Position numbers and translations under genes: made by a program. A stretch of DNA of 64,000 nt, from the NCBI RefSeq assembly GCF_000403845.2, contig NZ_KE159567.1, positions 1,744,911-1,808,910 of the forward strand, read 5' to 3'. This DNA comes from Eubacterium sp. 14-2. Lineage in GTDB: Bacteria > Bacillota > Clostridia > Lachnospirales > Lachnospiraceae. Positions 17,791 through 26,296 of this stretch are shown in pieces (within the stretch, counting starts at the first letter, position 1; the number at the start of each line of letters is the position of its first letter). The notes beneath the pieces were generated by a model, which saw only the letters and a program-made list of their open reading frames with translations, made no database searches and had not been told where the DNA came from.

Positions 17791-17837
17791 AAGGGCTTTC
17801 GGCACATTGGATGTGACCGAAGGCTCTTTATTTTTTT
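17791..17837 (+). terminator. Intrinsic terminator after the recombinase remnant
   Basis: AAGGGCTTTCGG (17791-17802) pairs imperfectly with CCGAAGGCTCTTT (17817-17829), with additional CACAT/ATGTG pairing inside, then a run of T (17831-17837). Confidence 0.75.
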
Positions 17838-17870
17838 GCATAATCTTATGGTTGTGTGGAAGTAAGGGTG

Positions 17871-17928
17871 TAAATGAACCCTCCCCACAGAAATTTGAAC
17901 CCTCTGTTTCTAAAAATTTGAACCCCCT
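17871..17928. repeat. Three imperfect GAACCC-containing repeats; otherwise empty gap
   Basis: TAAATGAACCCTCC at 17871, AAATTTGAACCCTC at 17891 and AAATTTGAACCCCC at 17914. Multiple such copies resemble the terminal repeats of some IS elements, and no transposase is present. The rest of the 385-base gap 17838-18222 is A/T-rich with no gene seen apart from the terminator at 18075-18110. Confidence 0.35.
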
Positions 17929-18074
17929 AAAGGCAAAATCAAAATGTTTTATTTGTATCTTATAGTGTGAATAAAAAAAGAAATAGAATCAGACTTTTAG
18001 AAAAGCAGAATGATATGTAGGTACGTTATTTTGATTAGTAGGCATAGGATATTTGAAAGAAAAAAGCGGCAATA

Positions 18075-18110
18075 AAGGCTTTCGCTATATCAGATGAAAA
18101 CGAAAGCCTT
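18075..18110 (-). terminator. Terminator of the HxlR gene
   Basis: Perfect 10-bp stem AAGGCTTTCG (18075-18084) / CGAAAGCCTT (18101-18110). On the minus strand a T-rich stretch (18060-18066 region) follows. Confidence 0.6.
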
Positions 18111-18222
18111 ACTAATTTAGGACTGTTCAGAAGAAACGTGGTGTAGGTGAATAAATCCTTCCTACTATTGAATTTGAATCCCAGTCATTTTAATGTAGGA
18201 TTGGGTATAAGTTTAAGTGCGG

Positions 18223-18555
18223 TTATAGTCTATTTTTGTCTCCCCATTCGCACATTCCATCAAGAATTGGTATTAAAGATTTTCCGCGCTCTGTAAGGCT
18301 GTATTCTACCTTTGGGGGAATCTGGGGATATTCTTTTCTGTGTACTAACTGATCTGCTTCCAATTCCTTTAAGGTAGAACTAAGCGTCTTATAAGAAATT
18401 TCCCCAATATATTTTTTCATTTCATTAAACCGGACAATACCAAATTCCATAAGCGTATAAAGAATTGTCATTTTGTATTTCCCATTGATGAGGGATAATG
18501 TGTAGCTAAAACCTGTTGTTTCCAGGCATTCTTGTGATATGCAGCGTTCGCCCAT
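18223..18555 (-). CDS. HxlR-family winged-helix regulator
   Basis: 110 residues, normal for HxlR/MarR-like regulators. The winged helix spans about residues 20-100 (LINGKYKMTILYTLMEFGIV, RFNEMKKYIGEISYKTLSSTLKELEADQLV, PKVEYSLTERGKSLIPIL). Cys5 and Cys10 lie in the N-terminal arm, where HxlR proteins such as YodB and HypR carry redox-sensing Cys. The gene is divergent from a flavoenzyme operon with a shared 144-bp promoter region, so it most likely controls that operon in response to electrophile or quinone stress (inference). ATG 18555 is preceded on its strand by AAAGGAGAG. Confidence 0.9.
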   Translation of the reverse strand: MGERCISQECLETTGFSYTLSLINGKYKMTILYTLMEFGIVRFNEMKKYIGEISYKTLSSTLKELEADQLVHRKEYPQIPPKVEYSLTERGKSLIPILDGMCEWGDKNRL

Positions 18556-18595
18556 TTTTACACTCTCCTTTAGGTAAGTATATAACTTTCGTGTT

Positions 18596-18620
18596 AGTAT
18601 CGCACTTAAAGGTGCGTACT
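18596..18620. promoter_or_regulatory. Candidate HxlR operator palindrome
   Basis: Nearly perfect 25-bp dyad: AGTATCGCAC at the left, GGTGCGTACT at the right, central TTAAA. It overlaps the -35 of the plus-strand promoter at its right end, so bound regulator would block transcription. Confidence 0.55.
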
Positions 18621-18647
18621 TGTTTTCTGTTTTATTCTTGCTATAAT
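18620..18647 (+). promoter_or_regulatory. Promoter of the redox operon
   Basis: TTGTTT (18620-18625), 16 bases, TATAAT (18642-18647); 52 bases to the ATG at 18700, which has AAAGGAGG. Confidence 0.65.
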
Positions 18648-18699
18648 TATAATATCAACAGCAGGAAAAGTCAATCCTGCAGGTAAAGGAGGCACAGAC

Positions 18700-20673
18700 A
18701 TGCAGAACTATGAGTATTTAGGAAAGCCGCTTCAGATTGGCAGACTGACCATTAAGAATAGGTTTTGTATGGCGCCAATTGGCGGCGGACAGCACCATCT
18801 TCCGGGAGGTGGTCTGAAAGACGAAACGATACAATATCTTGTAGAGAGGGCGAAAGGTGGCTTTGGCCTGATTTTTACCGGGGCAATCGCAGCCGATGGA
18901 ACCGTTGACCCGTATACCGGGGTTGGGCCCACAATCTTGCAGAATCCAGATGCATTTAAGATGACAGCAACAGAACTAAATGAGCGGGTCGGTGCTTACG
19001 GTACGAAGGTGTTTGCTCAGATTACTATGGGACTTGGGCGGAATTACCCCAATCTTCCGGCACCGTCTTCTGTACATGTTTTCCGGCATCCGGGGGAAGT
19101 TTCACCGGAACTGACCCGTGACCAGATCAAATCTAAAATTGAGTCCGTTGTAAAGGCATCTAAAATTGCAAAGGATTCGGGTTTCTCTGGCGTAGAGGTT
19201 CATTCCATCCACTGGGGGTATTTGCTTGACCAGTTTGCCCTGTCCATGATGAACCACCGCACTGATGAATATGGCGGCAGCCTGGAAAACCGTTTACGGG
19301 CGGCAAAGGAAATTCTGGAAGGTATTAAGCAGGAATGCGGCAGTGATTTTCCAGTCAGTATGCGTCTTGGACTGAAAACCTTTGTAAAAGGATTTGAGCA
19401 GGCAAGTTTGACTGGTGAGGAGGAAATTGGCCGTACACTGGAAGAAGGGATTGAGATAGCGAAGCTGCTGGAATCCTATGGCTATGACTGTCTGAATGTA
19501 GATACAGGTATTTACGATTCCTTCTACTATGCCTGCCCGCCTATGTATATGCCGAAAGGGTATCTGGTGGAACTGGCAGCGAAGGCAAAAGAAGCCGTTA
19601 ATATCCCGATTCTGGCAGGCGGCCGCATGAATGAAGCAGATATTGCGGAAAAGGCGATACGGGATGGTAAGATTGATGCAGTTGTCCTTGGGCGTGCTGC
19701 TTTAGCAGATCCGGAGTATCCAAACAAGGTGCTGACCGGACATACGGAGAAGATCCGTCCCTGCATTGCCTGCAATCAGGGGTGTATCACAAGGCTCCAG
19801 CAGGGAAAACAGCCTACCTGTGCAGTAAACCCGGCAGCAATGCGGGAAGTGAGGTATGCACTCCGTCCCTGCGTACAGCCGAAAAAGGTTGTGGTCGTGG
19901 GCGGCGGTGTTGCCGGTATGGAGGCTGCCAGAACCGCAGCCATGCGTGGACATAAAGTTTCTTTGTATGAAAAGAATGAGTCTCTGGGCGGCAATCTGAT
20001 TCCTGGCGGCTCCCACAGCTTCAAAAAAGAGGTACGGGAATTAAATGCGTGGTATCAGAATGAATTAAAGGTACTGCCTGTGGAGATCCATACCGGGGAA
20101 GCTGTTACTGCTGACCAGCTCCGCAATATGGATGCAGATGTGATCATTGTGGCAGCAGGTTCCGTCCCTGTCACGCCGAAAGTGCCGGGAATAGATGATA
20201 AAAAGGTAATTGACTGTATGGAAGCATTTGCACATCCGGAAAAAGTCGGGCAAAAAGTCATGGTAATCGGAGGCGGTCTGGTTGGCTGTGAAATGGCATT
20301 AGAATATGCACAGGACGGCAAAGAGGTTACGGTTGTGGAAGCCCTGCCTAAGATTTTGTCGGCAGGTATCCCATCCCCGATTCCAAATGGCCAGATGATC
20401 CCGGATCTGTTTGAACATCATCATGTGGCTGTATTGGAGAACCACCGTCTTTCTGCTGTGGAAGATGGCAGGGTTATTCTGGAGAGCGATGGTCAGAAAA
20501 AGGCATTTGATGCAGATTCGGTTGTGATCGCAGTCGGTTTCCGTCCAGTTCCATCCATGGCGCAGGAGCTCCAAGGATGCGGTGCTGCCGTTTATGAGAT
20601 TGGCGATGGTCAGAAGGTCAGCACGATCCTTCATGCTGTATGGGACGGCTATGAAGTAGGGAACAATATTTAA
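18700..20673 (+). CDS. NADH:flavin oxidoreductase / 2-enoate reductase family (OYE-type)
   Basis: 657 residues, the usual length for the FadH/BaiCD/2-enoate-reductase family. An FMN TIM barrel spans 1 to about 345. The 4Fe-4S motif is CIACNQGC … CAVNP. A Rossmann FAD/NAD part follows, with VVVVGGGVAGMEAAR and a second dinucleotide fold VMVIGGGLVGCEMALEYA. The family reduces alpha,beta-unsaturated carbonyl compounds with NAD(P)H; members act on dienoyl-CoA, cinnamate-type acids or bile-acid intermediates. The substrate cannot be read from the sequence. It is the first gene of the HxlR-controlled operon, cytoplasmic. Confidence 0.9.
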   Translation: MQNYEYLGKPLQIGRLTIKNRFCMAPIGGGQHHLPGGGLKDETIQYLVERAKGGFGLIFTGAIAADGTVDPYTGVGPTILQNPDAFKMTATELNERVGAYGTKVFAQITMGLGRNYPNLPAPSSVHVFRHPGEVSPELTRDQIKSKIESVVKASKIAKDSGFSGVEVHSIHWGYLLDQFALSMMNHRTDEYGGSLENRLRAAKEILEGIKQECGSDFPVSMRLGLKTFVKGFEQASLTGEEEIGRTLEEGIEIAKLLESYGYDCLNVDTGIYDSFYYACPPMYMPKGYLVELAAKAKEAVNIPILAGGRMNEADIAEKAIRDGKIDAVVLGRAALADPEYPNKVLTGHTEKIRPCIACNQGCITRLQQGKQPTCAVNPAAMREVRYALRPCVQPKKVVVVGGGVAGMEAARTAAMRGHKVSLYEKNESLGGNLIPGGSHSFKKEVRELNAWYQNELKVLPVEIHTGEAVTADQLRNMDADVIIVAAGSVPVTPKVPGIDDKKVIDCMEAFAHPEKVGQKVMVIGGGLVGCEMALEYAQDGKEVTVVEALPKILSAGIPSPIPNGQMIPDLFEHHHVAVLENHRLSAVEDGRVILESDGQKKAFDADSVVIAVGFRPVPSMAQELQGCGAAVYEIGDGQKVSTILHAVWDGYEVGNNI

Positions 20674-20740
20674 TCTATTCATTATGGTATGAGGCAGAAT
20701 GCTTTATATAATGTCAAAAAAATTTAAGGAGGCTATTACA

Positions 20741-21124
20741 ATGAGAGCAGAATTAAAGGAATATCAGGCAGTAGAGGCTGCTGCAATGAAGTTTGTCAAG
20801 AGTGTTGCCGAGGGAAACAGCACATATGCAAAGGAGCTGTTCACGGATGAAGCTGTTTTGTTCGGCTATCTGGACGGTAAGCTGGAGCATGGCTCTATTG
20901 ATCAGTTCTACCACAATGTGGATACCGTACCCGGCGGCGATAATTTCAAGGCTCGTGTGGACGTCCTGATGGTTGAGGAATCCCTGGCTGTTGTACGTGT
21001 GCTGGAAGAAGGCTGGGGCAACCGCATTGACTTTACGGATGTGCTGCTTCTGTTGAAGATGGATGGCGAATGGAAATGCGTTGCAAAGGCATATAACCAG
21101 AATTCCGATACCATTCAGAAATAA
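20741..21124 (+). CDS. NTF2-like (lumazine-binding/SnoaL-type) small protein
   Basis: 127 residues from ATG 20741 (AAGGAGGCTATTACA); an in-frame ATG at 20699 lacks a site. The sequence has the cone-fold pattern of NTF2-like proteins: N-terminal helix (VEAAAMKFVKSVAEGNS), ELFTDEAVLFGYLDGKLEHG, and ending with a strand pair (GEWKCVAKAYNQ). Such proteins bind small aromatic or steroid-like ligands or act as isomerases. Here it may bind the reductase's substrate or product (inference). Confidence 0.75.
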   Translation: MRAELKEYQAVEAAAMKFVKSVAEGNSTYAKELFTDEAVLFGYLDGKLEHGSIDQFYHNVDTVPGGDNFKARVDVLMVEESLAVVRVLEEGWGNRIDFTDVLLLLKMDGEWKCVAKAYNQNSDTIQK

Positions 21125-21212
21125 CCGTCACAAGTAGAACAGTGGAGAAAGTGGAGAACAGGCGGGTATGCCGGAAATGCAGCCTTGCCTGTTCTTTTAT
21201 AGGTGGCTGTAT

Positions 21213-22604
21213 ATGTCTGGATTTAAAACCACGCAGGAATTGTTGGAGGAGACGCCCGTAAGCCGTTTGGTCATCCGTTTAGGGATTCCTGCAATGTTCG
21301 GTCAGCTTTTTAATATTTTATATAACATTGTAGACCGCATTTTTATTGGTAAAATACCGGAAACAGGAAGCCTCTGCCTTGCGAGTATCGGTGTTTGTGC
21401 GCCGGCATTGACAGCCCTGACGGCTTTTGCATTTATGGTAGGGATTGGCGGGGCTTCTTATATGAGCATCAGCCTTGGGCGGAAAGAGGAGCGCAGGGCG
21501 CGGGAGATCATTGGAAATGCCTTTTTTATGATTTTAGTTATATCGGCGGCAGTAACTCCCCTGCTTTTACTGAACCGGGAAAAAATACTATACTTGCTGG
21601 GCAGCAGCAAAGATATGTACCCTTACGCAGAAACTTATTTTACAATATATGTCTGCGGGACTTTTGCATCGCTTCTTGGATGTGGGATGAACCAGTTTAT
21701 TCTGGCACAGGGGTTTGCAAGGCAGGGCATGTTTTCAGTGGCACTTGGAGCTGTGGTAAATGTGGTTCTTGACCCTATCCTGATTTTTGGGTGCAGTATG
21801 GGGATTGCGGGTGCAGCATGGGGAACTGTTATTGCACAATGCTGTACTTGTGTTTATGTAATCTGTTTTCTGCGCAGCAGGATTATTCCGGTACGCCTGT
21901 GCCCAAGCAGGCTGCAAAAGAAGATTGTACTTAGAATCTTGTCCATAGGATGCATGTCATTCATGATTACGATATTGGATAACCTGATCATTATTTTTCT
22001 AAATACTTCGTTACGGAAATACGGCGGAGATTCGCAGGGGGATTTATTGATTACCTGTGCTACGGTTATCCAGAGTTTTATGACGATAGTAGCCTGTCCT
22101 GCACAGGGGATCACGACAGGATGCGGAACGATATTCAGTTTTCACTATGGGGCAGGAAATGATACAAAGATCCGGCAGGCTTTCCTTTATGTGTTTTTAT
22201 TATGCGGAGTATACATCGGAACATTGGGAATTGCAGTGCAGGTATTACCGGAGGTGTTTGCAGGATTTTTCTTGAAGGAGTCAGGCACAATACAGTTGAC
22301 CGCGGGCAGTATCCGTATGTATACGTTTGCATTGCTTGGTATTGCAGTACAGTATGCCTTGGTAGATGGTCTGACTGCAATGGGAAAGGTCAAATATGCG
22401 CTTCCGTTGTCGCTGTTTCGTAAAATTGTATATATGATATGCCTTTGCATTCTGCCGTTGTTTCTGGATATACGATATGTTTTTTATGCAGGGACGATAT
22501 CAGATGCGGTGGGTGCTTTATTCAGCCTGATATTGTTTTGGGGTGCAATCAATCCCAGAATAAGGCGTGAATTGAGTAAAGAAAGGATGGTCAGACATGG
22601 ATAA
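21213..22604 (+). CDS. MATE-family multidrug/metabolite exporter
   Basis: 463 residues from ATG 21213 (AGGTGG upstream); 12 hydrophobic segments in two repeats. MATE signatures are PVSRLVIRLGIPAMFGQLF at the N terminus, VDRIFIGKIPETGSLCLASI, GMNQFILAQGFARQGMFSVA and GAVVNVVLDPILIFG. It exports cationic or xenobiotic compounds using Na+ or H+ gradients. Its position inside the redox operon suggests export of the toxic compound or its reduced product. The stop overlaps the next start by 8 bp. Confidence 0.9.
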   Translation: MSGFKTTQELLEETPVSRLVIRLGIPAMFGQLFNILYNIVDRIFIGKIPETGSLCLASIGVCAPALTALTAFAFMVGIGGASYMSISLGRKEERRAREIIGNAFFMILVISAAVTPLLLLNREKILYLLGSSKDMYPYAETYFTIYVCGTFASLLGCGMNQFILAQGFARQGMFSVALGAVVNVVLDPILIFGCSMGIAGAAWGTVIAQCCTCVYVICFLRSRIIPVRLCPSRLQKKIVLRILSIGCMSFMITILDNLIIIFLNTSLRKYGGDSQGDLLITCATVIQSFMTIVACPAQGITTGCGTIFSFHYGAGNDTKIRQAFLYVFLLCGVYIGTLGIAVQVLPEVFAGFFLKESGTIQLTAGSIRMYTFALLGIAVQYALVDGLTAMGKVKYALPLSLFRKIVYMICLCILPLFLDIRYVFYAGTISDAVGALFSLILFWGAINPRIRRELSKERMVRHG

Positions 22605-23709
22605 ATATAATGCCACAGGCAGGGTAAAAAAAGCCATTGATATCATATTGGGATTGCTGTTTATAGCATTATTGGGGTATTCCTTTACAGGCGCTCCCTT
22701 CCATGAGGTGGCTGGCATTGTATTTATTGCAATGACCATAATTCATAATATCATCAACATAAAGTGGTATAAAGCGATAAAGAAAGGTATTTATAACAGG
22801 AAAAGAAAGATTGCGGTTGCTGTAAATTTTGCCTTAGCGGCAGATATGGCATCTATTTTGTTGACAGGCATTATCAATTCCAGATACTTGTTCCATACAG
22901 GCATCCATATGGCGGGTATTGGACGGATACATGCTGTTTTAGCTTTGGCCGGATTTGTGCTTATTGCGTTCCATGTACTGGTTCATACATTTGGCCGCGT
23001 ACAAAAGAAATATAAGGTACTTCCGGCTGCTCTGGTAATACTGATCTCCCTTCTGGCGGTGCTTATGGATGTATGGCTGCTGCCCTATGTTAAGAGACAT
23101 TTTCTGACAGTTGAGGTTGATCAGGAAACGGCTATCTCAGGTGAAAGCGTAGATTTTAACGGCAGAAAGATTCTGACCGTATATTTTACGAGGGTTGGCA
23201 ATACGGACTTTGCTGATGGTGTGGACGCAGTCTCCGGGGCATCCCTGCTGCTCAATGAGAAAAAGGAATTCCTGGGGAACAGCCAGGTGATCGGGCAGAT
23301 GATACAGGATGCTGCAGGCGGGGATATTGTTTCCATCAACACGAAAGAACATTACCCGTCTTCCTATTCCGATACTGTATCGGCGGCAAGTGAGGAAATG
23401 GGGCGTCAGGAACTGCCGGAGCTTGTGGATATGCCGGAAAATATTGATGGGTATGATTTGGTATTCCTTGTGTTCCCATTATGGTGGGATACGATACCGA
23501 AACCTGTAGAGGCGTTCCTGAATCGTTATGACTTTTCAGGGAAATCTGTCATACCTGTGGTGACCCATGGCGGAGGCGGTGCAGGCAGAAGCATAGAGGA
23601 CATAAAAGCAGTGTGCAGCGGGACAGTTGTGGAAGAACCATTGGAGATATACTGCGGCGATATACCATATTGCAGGGAGCAGGTGACAGAATGGCTGAAA
23701 GGATTATGA
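22597..23709 (+). CDS. DUF4405-like membrane domain fused to flavodoxin
   Basis: 370 residues. The N-terminal part (1 to about 170) has four membrane segments carrying conserved His (HEVAG, IIHNIIN, HTGIHMAGIGRIHAV, FHVLVHTF), the arrangement of DUF4405/cytochrome-b-like heme-binding bundles. The C-terminal part (about 190-370) is a flavodoxin: KILTVYFTRVGNTDFADGV for the FMN phosphate, LVFPLWWDTIPKPVEAFL and VTHGGGGAGRSIEDI. It looks like a membrane electron carrier that could pass electrons between quinone or heme and a cytoplasmic FMN domain. The fusion is continuous, with no lesion. Confidence 0.8.
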   Translation: MDKYNATGRVKKAIDIILGLLFIALLGYSFTGAPFHEVAGIVFIAMTIIHNIINIKWYKAIKKGIYNRKRKIAVAVNFALAADMASILLTGIINSRYLFHTGIHMAGIGRIHAVLALAGFVLIAFHVLVHTFGRVQKKYKVLPAALVILISLLAVLMDVWLLPYVKRHFLTVEVDQETAISGESVDFNGRKILTVYFTRVGNTDFADGVDAVSGASLLLNEKKEFLGNSQVIGQMIQDAAGGDIVSINTKEHYPSSYSDTVSAASEEMGRQELPELVDMPENIDGYDLVFLVFPLWWDTIPKPVEAFLNRYDFSGKSVIPVVTHGGGGAGRSIEDIKAVCSGTVVEEPLEIYCGDIPYCREQVTEWLKGL

Positions 23710-23785
23710 AAGCCGGATTAAAGAATAGGTTTTGGTATGGCTTATTATAAAAAACAAGAAGGACGAAAAAAGGAGGAATCGTTGT

Positions 23786-24331
23786 ATGAGTAAGAAAATT
23801 GTTGTTATTACAGGAAGCCCGCGCAAAAATGGTAACAGTTTTGCCATGACGGATGCGTTTATCAAGGCCGCCGAGGAGAAAGGGCATACAGTTACCCGTT
23901 TTGATGCCGCCTTGAAAAAGGTAGGTGGATGCCGTGCCTGTGAAACATGCTATTCCACAGGGAAAGCATGTACCTTTGATGATGACTTCAATACGATAGC
24001 GCCAGCTATTTTGGAGGCAGACGTTATTGTATTCACGATGCCGGTCTACTGGTACTCTATCCCGGCACAGATCAAGGGTGTCATAGACCGGATATTCTCT
24101 TTCGTAGTAAGCGGTAAAGACATTTCTGGCAAGGAGTGTGCGCTGATCACCTGTTGCGAGGAAGAGGATATGTCGGTCATGGATGGAGTCCGTATCCCCA
24201 TGGAGCGTATGTGTGCTTTGAACAAATGGAAAATGGTTGGCGAGGTTCTGATCCCTGGGGTTCTGAATGTGGGTGACATTGACAAGACGGATGGCTGCAA
24301 AAAGGCAGCGGCTTTAGCAGATGAGATTTAA
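23786..24331 (+). CDS. NADPH-dependent FMN reductase / iron-sulfur flavoprotein family
   Basis: 181 residues from ATG 23786 (AAAAAGGAGGAATC). The flavodoxin-like FMN site is IVVITGSPRKNGNSFAMTDA. The Cys set GCRACETCYSTGKAC could bind an iron-sulfur cluster as in Isf-type flavoproteins. MPVYWYSIPAQIKGVIDRIF is the typical second FMN loop. It is a cytoplasmic electron donor or quinone/nitro-reductase-like enzyme in the operon. Confidence 0.85.
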   Translation: MSKKIVVITGSPRKNGNSFAMTDAFIKAAEEKGHTVTRFDAALKKVGGCRACETCYSTGKACTFDDDFNTIAPAILEADVIVFTMPVYWYSIPAQIKGVIDRIFSFVVSGKDISGKECALITCCEEEDMSVMDGVRIPMERMCALNKWKMVGEVLIPGVLNVGDIDKTDGCKKAAALADEI

Positions 24332-24341
24332 GGAGGGGAAT

Positions 24342-24890
24342 ATGGGCAAGAAGATTGTGATTCTAAATGGAAGCCCCAGGAAAGCGGGGAATACAGCAGC
24401 TTTGACAGCAGAATTTACGAAAGGCGCAAAAGAAGCAGGAAATACAGTTACAGAATTTTTCCTTGACGGTATGGATATCCATGGCTGCAAGGGCTGCTTT
24501 GGCGGTCATAGCAGCAGGGAATGCCCTTGTGTCCAAAGAGATGATATGGATAAAATTTATCCTGCGGTAAAAGAATGCGATGTGGTCGTACTTGCCACAC
24601 CGTTGTATTACTGGAATATGAGCGGTCAGATTAGGACTGCCATTGACCGCCTGTTTGCATTAGAGGAAGGCGATGGGAATCTCCTGAGAGGGTATGGCAG
24701 GGCTTCGGCACTGCTGATGGCTGCGGAAGGAAATGGTTTCGATGATGTGCTTCTTTACTATGACCATTTGATGGAACATTTGAAATGGGAAAACCTTGGG
24801 GCTGTACTTGCCGGAGGGAATGGGCATGTGGGTGAGATTGAAGGGAAACCAGAACTTCAAAAAGCCTACGAGCTTGGAAAATCAATTTGA
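24342..24890 (+). CDS. Second NADPH-dependent FMN reductase (flavodoxin-fold)
   Basis: 182 residues from ATG 24342, just behind AAGGAGGGGAA; the in-frame ATG 24321 overlaps the upstream gene and is rejected. It is a paralogue of the preceding gene (IVILNGSPRKAGNTAALTAE, then GCKGCFGGHSSRECPC, TPLYYWNMSGQIRTAIDRLF). The Cys spacing differs (CxxC then CPC), so cluster binding may differ. Ten bases separate the two genes. Confidence 0.85.
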   Translation: MGKKIVILNGSPRKAGNTAALTAEFTKGAKEAGNTVTEFFLDGMDIHGCKGCFGGHSSRECPCVQRDDMDKIYPAVKECDVVVLATPLYYWNMSGQIRTAIDRLFALEEGDGNLLRGYGRASALLMAAEGNGFDDVLLYYDHLMEHLKWENLGAVLAGGNGHVGEIEGKPELQKAYELGKSI

Positions 24891-24916
24891 TAACTCAATG
24901 AAAGGAAATGCTAATT

Positions 24917-25414
24917 ATGAATAAAATCAATTTACCGCAGGCGGCAAAGCTGACTTCTCCGAATCCGGTAAGCCTTGTATGCACACAAAAGCCGGATGGC
25001 TCCACGAATCTTGCTACAGTGTCCTGGTGGACATATCTTTCTTTCAATCCGAACATGATCGGGTATGCTATGGCAAAGACTTCTTACAGCGGAGAAATGG
25101 TACGGAATAATAAGAAAGTTATCCTTACAATTCCCGGTACAGAAATAGCCGAAGCAGTGATGGGCTGTGGAAGTACTACAGGCCGCGATACGGATAAAGT
25201 TGCCCAATTTGGTATTGAACTTACAGAAGTAGAGGGCAGTGACATTAAGATTCCTGTCCATAGCCGTGTGGCAATTGTATGTAGCATGAAAGAATATCAC
25301 GAGGTTGGTGACCATTACCTGTATATTTGTGATGTAGAACAGGTTTATGGCAATGAAGTGGAGGAAGCCCTGTTTGCATGGAATGGGTATTCCCAAGTGC
25401 ATCCGGCGAAGTAA
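24917..25414 (+). CDS. Flavin reductase-like, FMN-binding split-barrel protein
   Basis: 165 residues from ATG 24917 (GGAAATGC upstream). It has the pattern of flavin reductase-like domains: NPVSLVCTQKPDGSTNLATV, SFNPNMIGYAMAKTSYSGEMV, KVILTIPGTEIAEAVMGCGS and HYLYICDVEQVYG. These enzymes supply reduced flavin or act on flavin-dependent substrates. Last gene of the operon; no strong terminator directly after it. Confidence 0.85.
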   Translation: MNKINLPQAAKLTSPNPVSLVCTQKPDGSTNLATVSWWTYLSFNPNMIGYAMAKTSYSGEMVRNNKKVILTIPGTEIAEAVMGCGSTTGRDTDKVAQFGIELTEVEGSDIKIPVHSRVAIVCSMKEYHEVGDHYLYICDVEQVYGNEVEEALFAWNGYSQVHPAK

Positions 25415-25524
25415 GGAGGCTGATTCGATATCATGTTAATAGATAACGCGTTTGTAAAGAGCGTAATCATTATAAAGTAATATAATCAAGGTTTTTACAG
25501 GCTTTATGAACCAGATAGGAAAGT

Positions 25525-25965
25525 GTGAGGGAGGTTGATGACATCGGACGCATAGTAATAGAATTTAATGAGCAGGATTCAGATGCTGTTGAAAAAATAG
25601 TGTGTGCGGTGAATCGCCATCCTGCTTTTGAGGAACTGTGGTTAAGCAATGATGAGGTTCTGTGTCTTTCGGAGTTGGAAATTTATCCTGGCCGTAGAAA
25701 GGTTTACTGCTATGGAAAGGAAATTGAACTAAAGGCAAAGGAATTTGATCTTCTTTGCCTTTTGGTAGTTAATAAAGGATATGTTCTTACTTATACACAA
25801 ATTTATGAAAAGCTATGGGGGCAAGATTCTCTTGGCAATGAAAACAATTCAGTGGGCTGTCATGTTCGTAGTCTGCGGAGAAAATTGTATAAGGAATATC
25901 CGAACACTCCATTTATAATTCGATGTTTTCGTAGTATTGGATATTGCCTTGAAACAAAATTATAA
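25525..25965 (+). CDS. Orphan PhoB/OmpR-type winged-helix DNA-binding protein
   Basis: 146 residues. The C-terminal ~100 residues are a complete OmpR-type effector domain (LEIYPGRRKVYCYGKEIELK, EFDLLCLLVVNKGYVLTYTQ, VGCHVRSLRRKLYKEY). There is no receiver domain; instead a ~45-residue N-terminal piece precedes it (IVIEFNEQDSDAVEKIVCAV). The start is taken as GTG 25525, with AGGAAA upstream. An 11-bp tandem repeat array at 26297-26340, the kind of site such proteins bind, lies 330 bp downstream. Confidence 0.8.
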   Translation: MREVDDIGRIVIEFNEQDSDAVEKIVCAVNRHPAFEELWLSNDEVLCLSELEIYPGRRKVYCYGKEIELKAKEFDLLCLLVVNKGYVLTYTQIYEKLWGQDSLGNENNSVGCHVRSLRRKLYKEYPNTPFIIRCFRSIGYCLETKL

Positions 25966-26024
25966 TAAGTGTTACATAGGACGGTTTGAGAATTGGAACC
26001 GCATAAAATTTACTGTTTTTAGTG

Positions 26025-26092
26025 TTTCCCCGTGGAATAACTATATTCACATTTGTATATGTGCATATGGCTATTCCACGGGGGAATTTTTG
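26025..26092 (+). terminator. Strong terminator after the winged-helix gene
   Basis: TTCCCCGTGGAATA (26026-26039) pairs with TATTCCACGGGG-GAA (26072-26086), then TTTTTG. It closes the 18.7-26.0 kb transcription unit. Confidence 0.85.
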
Positions 26093-26296
26093 TACTCAAG
26101 AGAATTTAAGGACTTTTTTTGTGCGATTGTGCCGTTGTGTTGAATATTGCTTACACAAATTATTCTGCCAAACCTGAAAATCAGACTGTTTCTTTGTACT
26201 TGCTATGTTATTTCAGAGAGAATATTTTATCTTTTCATAACATCTTATGTCAGATTACATTCTGTTAATTTTTCGTGTCGTAACTTGCGTTTTTTT

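Larger units (their letters stand above)
9336..17837. mobile_element. Degraded integrative element carrying a RiPP cluster
   Basis: The block starts where cotJC is cut off (9333) and ends after a truncated serine recombinase preceded by two small ORFs of the kind found in conjugative or mobilisable Clostridial elements. The enclosed genes form one plus-strand RiPP cluster. No attachment repeats were identified, so the borders are approximate. 9336-9512 holds no gene, only a small ATAGCTT-TGT-AAGCTAT hairpin at 9371-9387. Confidence 0.5.

Noticed and set aside
17871-17928. Short CRISPR array
   Set aside because: Only three imperfect copies, spacing of 20-23 bases start to start with almost no spacer, no cas genes.
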